Part shown: in pieces, positions 18,357-25,885 of the stretch
Position numbering within the stretch: position 1 is the stretch's first letter
How the letters are laid out: each line of letters begins with the position of its first letter
Origin: Gallibacter sp963558965
Lineage (GTDB): Bacteria > Bacillota > Clostridia > Peptostreptococcales > Anaerovoracaceae
DNA length: 64,000 nt
Reading direction: 5' to 3'
NCBI GenBank assembly: GCA_963558965.1
Contig: CAUWIT010000006.1
Coordinates: 1-64,000 of the forward strand
Translations under genes and position numbers: made by a program
The notes under the pieces: generated by a model
Seen by the model: the letters and a program-made list of their open reading frames with translations, nothing else
Database searches by the model: none
What the model was told of the DNA's origin: nothing

Positions 18357-18848
18357 CTATCTTTCGTATTCTTTACTCTTACTTGTTGTTGGTGCTTTCT
18401 CTCTTTTTTTCTATTTTTTTATCAATAAGTAAATTTTGTTCATACTCTTTGCATTTACTCTCTAATAATAAAAAATCACAACATCTTTTTGATAAATGCT
18501 CACTCAAATGATTAGTTATAATATGATGGAGTCGTTCTGCTTTTCTTTGTAGCATACGAGAATTTTGTTGACACCACCTATATTGAACTTGTAATAGATT
18601 TTTATATTTTGCTTCTTCTGGTGTTGGCACTGCCATATTAGGGATATCTATATACTCTATCATTTCTTTAGGTACTGGTATCATATTATTTAAATTTATT
18701 GCTCCACATCTACCATTTTCTATCTTTTGAAAATCAACATTATCTTTTATTGCTTTATGCTTTAGTTTGGGGCTACTTATTGGTGCGTAATATTTAATAT
18801 CTTCTATTCATATTCTTCTTTTAATTTATATAGTTTTAATTTCCCCAT
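18357..18848 (-). pseudogene. Broken ToxN-like toxin of the second type III TA locus
   Basis: The ATG at 18848 opens MGKLKLYKLKEEYE and meets a stop after 14 codons. In another frame the toxin continues as KYYAPISSPKLKHK, AINLNNMIPVP and KRCCDFLLLESKC, matching the ToxN-like protein at 1823-2431. About 25-30 codons between these parts are missing. At the 3' end a run of seven A (plus-strand 18414-18420) shifts the frame again; in the shifted frame the sequence reads REKAPTTSKSKEYER, the shared cargo tail. So the toxin has two lesions and is almost certainly inactive, while its antitoxin repeats and promoter look intact. Confidence 0.8.
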
Positions 18849-18868
18849 TTATTTTTCCTTTCTTGTAA

Positions 18869-18904
18869 TAAAAAAGACGGAGTAGTTTTCACTTCTCCGT
18901 CTAC
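18869..18904 (-). terminator. Terminator between antitoxin repeats and the broken toxN
   Basis: GACGGAG and CTCCGTC form a stem followed by TTTTTTAT on the minus strand, 24 bases before the former toxin ATG. This is the normal place for the regulatory terminator of type III TA loci. Confidence 0.8.
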
Positions 18905-18911
18905 TTTTTTA

Positions 18912-19034
18912 ATTGGCATATTACGGCTGCCTACACCGACTTTTCTTCATTGGCACATATACGGCTGCCTACACCGACTTTTCTTCATTGGCATATATAC
19001 GGCTGCCTACACCGACTTTTCTTATAATGAAACT
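18912..19034 (-). ncRNA. ToxI-like antitoxin RNA with three 38-nt repeats
   Basis: The unit ACGGCTGCCTACACCGAC plus TTTTCTTCATTGGCA starts at 18923, 18961 and 18999, a strict 38-base period on the plus strand; the RNA is read on the minus strand. The units are nearly identical and match the single unit at 2517-2560. A promoter lies just upstream and a terminator just downstream, followed by the toxin pseudogene. This is the layout of a type III antitoxin. It is not a CRISPR because there are no spacers. Confidence 0.8.
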
Positions 19035-19040
19035 ATAATC

Positions 19041-19069
19041 ATACTATCATAATAAACAATAAAACTCAA
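19041..19069 (-). promoter_or_regulatory. Promoter of the second type III antitoxin RNA
   Basis: On the minus strand TTGAGT (19064-19069) and TAGTAT (19041-19046) are 17 bases apart, a few bases before the first antitoxin repeat. Confidence 0.7.
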
Positions 19070-19118
19070 GTTATAGGCAATAATTAATTACTATTTCTAT
19101 TTTTAATTTGTAGAATCA

Positions 19119-19235
19119 TTAAATATATTCTGATACAGTGCTATTTGTATATGAAATGTTTTTATTGTCTTTTGCTGTTGGTGGAAATTTTAAAATATAA
19201 TATTCATCTATATACTCTTTAATATTTTTATTCAT
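19119..19235 (-). pseudogene. Chimeric remnant: start of the small acidic gene fused to part of the HipA-like gene
   Basis: This 38-codon frame begins MNKNIKEYIDE, like the small acidic gene at 21440-21661 (MDRSIKEYIEE). It then continues with YYILKFPPTAKDNKNISYT, which is identical in pattern to residues 30-60 of the HipA-like protein at 20462. An internal deletion joined the two genes. The flanks on the upstream side (19240-19380) also match 21670-21810, so this is a decayed duplicate of that locus. Confidence 0.65.
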
Positions 19236-19239
19236 AATA

Positions 19240-19380
19240 TACACCTTTTTTATTTAACCTTTTATACATTACTAATCTAACAAAATTATAACACATATAA
19301 TAAGATCTATCAGTAAGAAATAATCTACTATCTTTCGTATTCCTTCTCTTTACTTGTTGTTGGTGCTTTCTCTAGTAAAC
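19240..19380. repeat. Duplicated block matching about 21670-21810
   Basis: The end of the tail-coding sequence, the intergenic segment with TTATAACACATATAATAA, and the leader of the small acidic gene occur almost unchanged in both places. The two tagged genes at 19328 and 21755 therefore share their 3' boundary, here without the palindrome. Confidence 0.7.
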
Positions 19381-20122
19381 TATTTTTCTTATCATATACA
19401 TATTCAAATAAAGTGTTTTTATAATTAACATTTCTCATGTAAAACTTACTTTTTTTAGAAGGTGCATAATTACTATTAAGAGTAATAGCTTCAGTTACAA
19501 CTTCTTCAACATTAGCATTTTCCATATTAACATTTACAAACATAGCATTAACTAACCAAGCTTTATATAAATTAGCATTATTTAAATCGCTATGCACAAA
19601 ATAGCTTTTTTCCATATTAGATTTACTTAAATTAGTATTATTTAAATCACAACAAATAAAACTAGCACCTTCTAAATTAACATTTTCCATATTACAATTA
19701 TTAAAATTGCAATTAATAAACATATAATCTTTTAGATTGCTTTTTCTAAATGGTATTTTTTCAAAATCTTTATTAATAAAAAGAGTTTCAGTTTGCTTTA
19801 CTAATAATTTATCTCCATGTAAATACATATTTTCTATAAAGTTTTGCTTTACAATATTATTGAAAAGGTCAATTTGTATAAACACTTTTCCATCATCATT
19901 ATTATTTATAGAACACTCTTTTTCTTCTTTTGATAATCTTGATATATATCTACTTGTTGGATTAGATACAAACTCTGTAAATTTATCATAAAACATTTTA
20001 CAAAACTCTTTTTGATCTAATTTTGAATCCATATAAATAGATTCAATATATTTGTTATAATCGTCAAAAGTAACATATTTCTCATCAAAGCCTGTTTTTT
20101 CTATAAATTCTTTATATAGCAT
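19328..20122 (-). CDS. Pentapeptide-repeat protein with shared cargo tail
   Basis: This 264-aa protein has an N-terminal domain of about 110 aa, then roughly 15 pentapeptide repeats of the A/N-(D/N/E)-L/M-x-x type (residues about 120-215; for example CNFNNCNMENVNLEGASF). Repeats of this type form a right-handed quadrilateral beta-helix that can mimic DNA, as in gyrase-protecting MfpA/Qnr proteins. The C-terminus is SLLEKAPTTSKEKEYER. A DNA-mimic role (gyrase or nuclease protection) is possible but unproven. It follows a tiny gene at 20186-20266. Confidence 0.75.
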   Translation of the reverse strand: MLYKEFIEKTGFDEKYVTFDDYNKYIESIYMDSKLDQKEFCKMFYDKFTEFVSNPTSRYISRLSKEEKECSINNNDDGKVFIQIDLFNNIVKQNFIENMYLHGDKLLVKQTETLFINKDFEKIPFRKSNLKDYMFINCNFNNCNMENVNLEGASFICCDLNNTNLSKSNMEKSYFVHSDLNNANLYKAWLVNAMFVNVNMENANVEEVVTEAITLNSNYAPSKKSKFYMRNVNYKNTLFEYVYDKKNSLLEKAPTTSKEKEYER

Positions 20123-20185
20123 TTCTTTTTCCTTTCTATTAATCGTTTTGTTCTTGCGTTTCTTTTTTTTGTTAATTTCAGCTTG

Positions 20186-20266
20186 TCATTTTTTCTTTTG
20201 CATTTCTAAATCAGCTTGTTTCTGCACAATGTTTTTTAGTTTTTCCTCTTTAGTTAATCGTGCCAT
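20186..20266 (-). CDS. Tiny 26-aa reading frame, possibly truncated
   Basis: ATG 20266 has a good RBS (AAGGAG, 10 bases upstream) and starts MARLTKEEKLKNIVQKQADL, which resembles the start of small Lys/Glu-rich mobilisation-element proteins. It stops at TGA after KKK, but the same frame continues open with QAEINKKKKR up to the ATG of the 19328-20122 gene. It may be a genuine leader peptide or a larger protein cut by one stop codon. Confidence 0.4.
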   Translation of the reverse strand: MARLTKEEKLKNIVQKQADLEMQKKK

Positions 20267-20292
20267 TTCCTTTTTCTCCTTATATTAATATA

Positions 20293-20321
20293 AAAACAGC
20301 AGCTAGATTTCTCTAACTGCT
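20293..20321 (-). terminator. GCAGTTAGA-type leader terminator
   Basis: AGCAGTTAGA pairs with TCTAGCTGCT over a GAAA loop, then GTTTTTAT, on the minus strand. It lies 25 bases before ATG 20266. Confidence 0.75.
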
Positions 20322-20349
20322 CTCTTGTTTTATTATTATACTTTTTTCA

Positions 20350-20410
20350 TTTTATATACTATCACACACTTTTATGTTATTTAGTATTATTTTTTGACTT
20401 TGCACTTTTT
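20350..20410 (-). repeat. Conserved intergenic element, copy 1 of 4 (possible promoter)
   Basis: The segment TTTAGTATTATTTTTTGAC then TTTGCACTTTTT on the plus strand recurs at 38650-38712, 45605-45662 and 47240-47301. On the minus strand it precedes leader terminators and gene starts. The whole 20345-20525 block is nearly identical to 38646-38828. Confidence 0.6.
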
Positions 20411-20416
20411 TAAATC

Positions 20417-20443
20417 AACTTCTGCTCAATTTGAGCAGAAGTA
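20417..20443 (-). repeat. Palindromic module, copy 3 of 15
   Basis: Same palindrome with the last base changed (GAAGTA), followed on the right by ACTTTATTTTACTAAAGT and the tail-coding end of the HipA-like gene. Confidence 0.9.
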
Positions 20444-20461
20444 CTTTATTTTACTAAAGTA

Positions 20462-21430
20462 TTATCTTTCGTATTCTTTCTCTTTGCTTGTTGTTGGTGC
20501 TTTTTCTAGCAAGCTTTCTTTAGCTTTTTGATTATTAACTTCAAAACTTTTTCCTATAGCTTTATAATAAGCTGGCTCTATAATTTTATTATATCGTTCA
20601 TGTAACATTTTCTTATAAAATTCTTTTTCTATTTCACTAATTTCCTCTATTGAACTAATAAAACTATCAATATTATTTAAATTTATTCTTGAATACACTT
20701 CGCAAATACTTTCTTTTACTTCATCATCTGTAGTATTTAATAAAAAAGAATACATATTAATTTTTTTTCCATTTAATTTTATTGAAGAATTAGGAAATAT
20801 ATAAATTCTTTGATCAATTTCTTTCTCATTATTAATCACATTTTTCATATTAGAAACACCAATTTGTGGATATAGAGATGAACCACAATCATAAATCGGT
20901 GCCATCTTTATATCACTAGTACTTTCGTTAATTAAAAATCCCCAATTACCATTATGTCTATCAAAGTTACCTATAAAAGCATCTATTACAAATTGATTCC
21001 AAAAATGTTTCCTAACAATTTTACTATCCAATATATTTTGATCTTCTATTGCTTCTAAAATTTCCTTTAATTCTCTTCCATTTCCATTGCTGCTATTATC
21101 ATACAAACTATTTTTTAAACTTGTAAATTTCACCAATTTATATCCATTTACACAAAAATCTTTACAAGCAACAACAATTTTTTTCTTATTATTAATATTA
21201 GCAATACCTAAAATAGTTTCTTGTACTTCATAACCCATTCCTTGAATTATTTGACAACAAATATATTCTGATATAGTGCTATTAGTATATGAAATGTTTT
21301 TATTATCTTTTGCTGTTGGTGGAAATTTTAGCATATAATATTCATTATTAAATATTATTCCTACTTTATCACCATTTCCTCCACCATAAAATCTTAGACT
21401 TTTATTTTCTAAATGTTTTGTAAAATCCAT
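20462..21430 (-). CDS. HipA-like Ser/Thr kinase with shared cargo tail
   Basis: This 322-aa protein has the C-terminal HipA/CtkA-type kinase core: GNFDRHNGNWGFL (catalytic loop, about residue 157) and YDCGSS (metal-binding loop, about 180). It lacks the N-terminal HipA domain. HipA-like kinases phosphorylate translation factors or other targets and cause growth arrest or persistence. A small acidic gene sits 9 bases upstream, as at 1409. The C-terminus is SLLEKAPTTSKEKEYER. It could be a toxin or a recipient-acting effector; that is inference. Confidence 0.8.
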   Translation of the reverse strand: MDFTKHLENKSLRFYGGGNGDKVGIIFNNEYYMLKFPPTAKDNKNISYTNSTISEYICCQIIQGMGYEVQETILGIANINNKKKIVVACKDFCVNGYKLVKFTSLKNSLYDNSSNGNGRELKEILEAIEDQNILDSKIVRKHFWNQFVIDAFIGNFDRHNGNWGFLINESTSDIKMAPIYDCGSSLYPQIGVSNMKNVINNEKEIDQRIYIFPNSSIKLNGKKINMYSFLLNTTDDEVKESICEVYSRINLNNIDSFISSIEEISEIEKEFYKKMLHERYNKIIEPAYYKAIGKSFEVNNQKAKESLLEKAPTTSKEKEYER

Positions 21431-21439
21431 TTTTTCACC

Positions 21440-21661
21440 CTAATATAAATATTTCTTTCTTAAATAATTTGCTTGCTCTTCAGTAATTTCTTCATCTTGC
21501 TCTGCTGAATTTATTGAAGCATATAACTCACACCAATAACAATCAAGCAAATTATCATCTTCTTCTATTCCTTTTATAAATTGTTTAATATCATTTTCTA
21601 AATAAGGTGGTAGGTTTACTTCATATAATTCTTCTATATATTCTTTAATACTTCTATCCAT
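21440..21661 (-). CDS. Small acidic partner of the HipA-like kinase
   Basis: This 73-aa acidic protein begins MDRSIKEYIEELYEVNLPPY and ends ITEEQANYLRKKYLY. It lies 9 bases before the HipA-like gene and corresponds to the 77-aa gene before the truncated HipA-like gene at 974. The repeated pairing suggests the two products work together. No DNA-binding motif is visible. Confidence 0.6.
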   Translation of the reverse strand: MDRSIKEYIEELYEVNLPPYLENDIKQFIKGIEEDDNLLDCYWCELYASINSAEQDEEITEEQANYLRKKYLY

Positions 21662-21754
21662 TTCTATACACCTATTTTATTTGAACTTTTATATATTACT
21701 AACACAATAAAATTATAACACATATAATAAAATCTAGCAGTAAGAAATAATCTA

Positions 21755-22777
21755 CTATCTTTCGTATTCCTTCTCTTTACTTGTTGTTGGTGCTTTCTCT
21801 AACAAGCTCTTTCTAGGTTTATCGCTATTAGTGTTTAAATATCTTATGAATTCTTCTTGTTTTTCTTTATCTTTATAAGTACTTAAAATATCATCTTTTA
21901 TAGACATTATATTTTCTTTTGTAATATAAAAATCCCAATCTCCATTTTCGTCATATACACCTAAATCCTCAATATCTTCTGCAATATCATATTTAATAGA
22001 GTTTTTAAACAAAGCCTCATATGAATCATACTCTAATACAGAAAAGTCATTATCTAAATAATTTACGTAGTTGTAACTATTTATTTTTCCTTTGTTGCTT
22101 AAATATGTATATTTATCATCTATACATATCAATAATATTTTATTATCTTTTTCAATTAATAACTCTGACCTCATTGTTTGCACGTATTCTTTAGAAATTT
22201 TTTTGTAAAATTCTTCATCTAGTACTTTATTTTTTTCTTTTTGCTTTTCTTGCTCTTTTAATTCTTGTGAAATATCAATAAGTACATCATCTAGGATTTT
22301 AGGAACTAAATAATTTCTTATACAAACATCTTCTATTTCAATTCCACCTATTAATTGTTCTAATTTTATTCCTATATTAGATACTGCTTCTAACAATAGA
22401 TTACCATTGCCAACTAAATATCTTGCTACTCGTGTTCGATTATAATTGTAACTTCCACTTTCTATACCTGTGACAGTTGGAAGTTTTCTTATTGCGTCTT
22501 GAATTTCATCTTTAAAATCTTTTGGTTTATATAAAAAATCAGCTATATCAATTCCACCAGGCCAAATATTGTCTTTCAGTTTTTCTTGTAAATAACTTAA
22601 AGTTTCTCTATAACAGTCCTCATATACTGCTTTTTTATAATTATAACTTTCATAAATTTGCTTTTTATTATCAAATTGATAATTATATAATTCTTCCTTA
22701 TGTTTACTTATATATTCCATTTTAGAATTTATATATTCTAAAACTTTTATATTATATTCTGGTATTACTTCTATCAT
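21755..22777 (-). CDS. Unknown cargo protein with shared tail
   Basis: This 340-aa protein is acidic and mostly helical, with no membrane segment and no motif I recognise. The N-terminal half contains IWPGGIDIADFLYKPKDF and YNRTRVARYLVGNGNLLLEA; the central part is Lys/Glu-rich. It ends SLLEKAPTTSKEKEYER. It lies directly downstream of VirB4 (27-base gap), as the last gene of the T4SS operon. This position is suggestive of a T4SS-related or translocated protein, but no function can be assigned. Confidence 0.6.
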   Translation of the reverse strand: MIEVIPEYNIKVLEYINSKMEYISKHKEELYNYQFDNKKQIYESYNYKKAVYEDCYRETLSYLQEKLKDNIWPGGIDIADFLYKPKDFKDEIQDAIRKLPTVTGIESGSYNYNRTRVARYLVGNGNLLLEAVSNIGIKLEQLIGGIEIEDVCIRNYLVPKILDDVLIDISQELKEQEKQKEKNKVLDEEFYKKISKEYVQTMRSELLIEKDNKILLICIDDKYTYLSNKGKINSYNYVNYLDNDFSVLEYDSYEALFKNSIKYDIAEDIEDLGVYDENGDWDFYITKENIMSIKDDILSTYKDKEKQEEFIRYLNTNSDKPRKSLLEKAPTTSKEKEYER

Positions 22778-22803
22778 GTCTATTTCCTATCCTTTCATTT
22801 TGT

Positions 22804-24765
22804 TTATGCTCCGCCTGCAAAAATTCTTTCTTCTTCATCAGTAATTTCAATTTGAAAATGTAAGTTTCTATCAGAAGATATCATTAATATAGTTTCACCT
22901 CTAATTAAAGTTGATACTTTATTCAATTCATATTCTGTTATCTGGTCACTAAATATATCAGCTAGTTTACTCTTACAATTTATATCTTGCTGCATAATAA
23001 ACTTATAAGTACATAATTCAAACAAAGTACGCATAAGGTCTACACCTTTTTGTGAAGCTTCATCTGGAACATAATCTCTAATAGTTTGTGAAGCAAGACA
23101 TATTCCACCAAAGTATTTTCTAGCTTCTCTTAAATATAAAACTACTTGTTCTACTGCTGGTATTTTATTGGCATTTACCCATTTATGCGATTCATCAATA
23201 AGAATAATAAATCTTCGTATGTCATCAAAATCTATTTCTCTATTAGCCCACATTTGCTTCATAGGAAGTCCTACAGAAATGCAATTATCCCAACACAATG
23301 AAAGTGCAATAAAAAGTTGGGCATCAAAAATTGCTGAATCCATATTTGATAATTTAGATATATTAAAAGAGATTATTTGTTCCTCATAGATATCTGTAAT
23401 TGTAGTGTATCCATTAAAAATATTTCCAAATGTATCTACAATTCTTTCTATAATCAACTCTATATTACAAATATATTGATAATCCATTGTGTTTTCTTGA
23501 TTTATATCAATTAAGTTTTTCTTTTTAATTTTGATGTATTCTAAAAAATCACTCCATATTGGATACTCATATACATCTAGTTTTGTAATATCTTCTGTAA
23601 ATAAGCCTGATTCAGGAACTATTTGAAGTTTAACATAAAGTTCTCTTAATATTTTTTCCATCATTAAGACTTCATATGTACTTGCGTCTTTATTAAGTGT
23701 TTTATAAATAGCAGAAATCATACTAATATGATTATTGTAGCAAACACTCATATCTTCATCTGTTTTTCTAATTTGAAGTGCATTTATTATTTGTCCACTT
23801 GAGCCATCAAGAGCAATAACTTTACCACCAAATGTTTCTGTTAGTGTTGAATATTCTCCTGTTACATCAAATACTCTTACTAGATCACCTCTTGAAGCTC
23901 TATCTTGGAATATTTTTTTTAATGTTGTTGATTTTCCAGATCCTGGTTTGCCAAAAAGCACAGTATTATAACTTAATCTTTGTTCTGTTTTTCTAAATAA
24001 ATCTAAAAAAACAGAGCCACCATTATTAGCAAATGTAGTTCCATAATAAGCTCCTGCTGGATCATCAAGAGAGCTAAAATAGAAAGGATTCCCTATAGCA
24101 AGCTGACTTGCTAAAACTTCTTGTCCTTTTTTTCTTCTTAATTTATCTTGCTTATTATATGGTATAAATATTGATTTCCAATCTTCCTTTGTTTCATTTA
24201 AAGCTATTGCTGACTTATATCCAGTAATATCTAAATCCGTTTTGATAGTTGCAATTTTTTCTTCTAGCCCTTCTAAAGTCTTATCAGATACGTAAATTCT
24301 TGAAACAAGTAATTTCATTACATCATCTTCAATAGTAACTTCGTCATACATTAATTCTGCTTCATTATACTTACGTTGTGATTGTTTTCTCTCACTATGT
24401 GATTTAGCTGTTGAATATCTACTAGACTGTTCTTCCATAGATCTATCTATGTTTCTAATTACCTTATTTTTATCAATTGTAGATATATCAAAAGTAACTA
24501 TTGTATCATCACGATTTGCCATAACAGAAAGCCAATTAGAATCAATCCTAATTGGGTATTTATATACAAATAAGCAGGCTTCATAGCCATCGCCAGTTTT
24601 TACAATTTTTTCATCTTTAAAGGATACTCCACCTTGAGTACCATATTCATTAATAAAATCAATATTACTAATTTCTCTCTTTTGTTGTATTAAATCATTT
24701 TTCTTATTAAGTTGTTTTTTTAATTTATATCTAATAGTATTTTTTAAGTCCATACTATCCTCCAT
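22804..24765 (-). CDS. virB4: VirB4/TrsE-type conjugation ATPase
   Basis: This 653-aa ATPase powers T4SS assembly and transfer at the inner face of the membrane. Walker A FGKPGSGKST is at residues 271-280 and Walker B FIILIDESHKWV at about 519-530. The region around residue 230 (NPFYFSSLDDPAGAYYG) is the VirB4-type lead-in. Its start overlaps the TrsD-like gene by one base, and it lies in a contiguous minus-strand operon from the pilin at 31 kb. No cargo tail. Length is normal for Gram-positive TrsE/TraE proteins, which are often shorter than Proteobacterial VirB4. Confidence 0.95.
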   Translation of the reverse strand: MEDSMDLKNTIRYKLKKQLNKKNDLIQQKREISNIDFINEYGTQGGVSFKDEKIVKTGDGYEACLFVYKYPIRIDSNWLSVMANRDDTIVTFDISTIDKNKVIRNIDRSMEEQSSRYSTAKSHSERKQSQRKYNEAELMYDEVTIEDDVMKLLVSRIYVSDKTLEGLEEKIATIKTDLDITGYKSAIALNETKEDWKSIFIPYNKQDKLRRKKGQEVLASQLAIGNPFYFSSLDDPAGAYYGTTFANNGGSVFLDLFRKTEQRLSYNTVLFGKPGSGKSTTLKKIFQDRASRGDLVRVFDVTGEYSTLTETFGGKVIALDGSSGQIINALQIRKTDEDMSVCYNNHISMISAIYKTLNKDASTYEVLMMEKILRELYVKLQIVPESGLFTEDITKLDVYEYPIWSDFLEYIKIKKKNLIDINQENTMDYQYICNIELIIERIVDTFGNIFNGYTTITDIYEEQIISFNISKLSNMDSAIFDAQLFIALSLCWDNCISVGLPMKQMWANREIDFDDIRRFIILIDESHKWVNANKIPAVEQVVLYLREARKYFGGICLASQTIRDYVPDEASQKGVDLMRTLFELCTYKFIMQQDINCKSKLADIFSDQITEYELNKVSTLIRGETILMISSDRNLHFQIEITDEEERIFAGGA

Positions 24766-25418
24766 TAAATATTATTAACATCTTTTTTAGCTAGTATTAA
24801 CGTATTTTTATTTTGAAGCTTAAAAAAGATTCTTTTTTTCTTCTCATTTGATACAAATTCAAATAATGGTACACTTGCACCACTTAATATACTTATAATT
24901 TCTCTTCTTTTTTTATTTAATGCAGCTTCATCTTCTGCATAAAACATTAAGATATATTCTCTATCTGTCCTATTTTCTGATATATACTTTAATATTTCTA
25001 TTTGTTCTGAAATATATGACTTTAAAATTGGATTCTTTTGTTGTTCGTATTTTTTCATGTAGTAATTAATTTGTGCTGATGTATCTGTTGGGAAATTTAA
25101 TGCTAATATCTTCAAATCTTCTGCTGTTCTTTTATATAACTTGCTCCATAAAAAGTTATCATAATTTAAATCCTCATAAGACATAGAATATAAATCTTTT
25201 CCTTTAATCAATACAAAGTCCATTAAACTACCATCTTCTAATACGGCATATCCCATATTCTTTGTTTCTTTATAATCAACAATTGGAGCAATTTCATCAA
25301 ATAAATGTAAATCTACCTTTTCTTCTTTTTCTTTCTTTTTCTTTTGCTCCTCTTTTAATTGTTTTTTTTCTTCTTTTCTAGCTAATTTCTTTTCTTTTCT
25401 ATTCATAATATTCCTCAT
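24765..25418 (-). CDS. TrsD-like conjugation protein
   Basis: This 217-aa cytoplasmic protein has a Lys/Glu-rich coiled N-terminus (about residues 5-35), then a compact domain. It lies between the PrgI-like gene (20-base overlap) and VirB4 (1-base overlap), the place of TrsD/TraD in staphylococcal pSK41-like systems. The C-terminal domain resembles the N-terminal part of VirB4 proteins, so it may pair with VirB4. Name by position and size. Confidence 0.7.
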   Translation of the reverse strand: MRNIMNRKEKKLARKEEKKQLKEEQKKKKEKEEKVDLHLFDEIAPIVDYKETKNMGYAVLEDGSLMDFVLIKGKDLYSMSYEDLNYDNFLWSKLYKRTAEDLKILALNFPTDTSAQINYYMKKYEQQKNPILKSYISEQIEILKYISENRTDREYILMFYAEDEAALNKKRREIISILSGASVPLFEFVSNEKKKRIFFKLQNKNTLILAKKDVNNI

Positions 25419-25809
25419 TTCTTACTTGTCGATAATTAGCTTCCTTAATTGCTACTGCTTTTTTCCAACTTTCTTTTAATTCCATTTTTTCATTCAAATA
25501 TTGTATTGGTGCTTCTTCTGTTTTATAACTAATATTTTCATAGACATTATTATCTTTATATATAGAGAATAAAAATGTAGTCCACATTCTTCTTCGTGGA
25601 TTATTTATACTAGGCACTATTAGTATTATTCCAATTACTATATTGAAAATATAGTAAAACATTACTATATCTTCCCTAACAAAACCTTCAAAATATGACA
25701 TTATACTAAAAAATATTACAATGAAAGCTACATCAGAGAAAAAAAAGTATTTTCCAAGTTTAGTTGATCCTTCTAATTCTTGCGGAATTACTTTTATCGT
25801 TTTATCCAT
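25399..25809 (-). CDS. PrgI/VirB3-like membrane protein
   Basis: This 136-aa protein has two membrane segments (about residues 26-42 and 52-66), a short basic NNPRRRMW loop and a soluble C-terminus. Such proteins sit just before TrsD/VirB4 in Gram-positive conjugation operons and take the VirB3 role in the inner-membrane complex. It overlaps the next gene and has a palindromic module in inverted orientation in its leader, 29 bases before the ATG. Confidence 0.8.
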   Translation of the reverse strand: MDKTIKVIPQELEGSTKLGKYFFFSDVAFIVIFFSIMSYFEGFVREDIVMFYYIFNIVIGIILIVPSINNPRRRMWTTFLFSIYKDNNVYENISYKTEEAPIQYLNEKMELKESWKKAVAIKEANYRQVRNEEYYE

Positions 25810-25837
25810 AATTTTCCCTCACTTTAGTAAAGTAAAG

Positions 25838-25864
25838 AACTTCTGCTCAATTTGAGCAGAAGTT
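25838..25864 (+). repeat. Palindromic module, copy 4 of 15, inverted orientation
   Basis: Full 27-base palindrome. The small ACTTTAGTAAAGTAAAG hairpin is on the left here, the opposite side from the other copies. It lies between the VirB6-like stop and the PrgI-like start, with no tail-coding sequence. Confidence 0.95.
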
Positions 25865-25885
25865 CCAATTATTTTATACTTTAAA

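Noticed and set aside
18912..19034. CRISPR-like array
   Set aside because: The 38-base units are directly adjacent with no variable spacers and no cas genes; promoter, terminator and ToxN-like remnant show a type III antitoxin.
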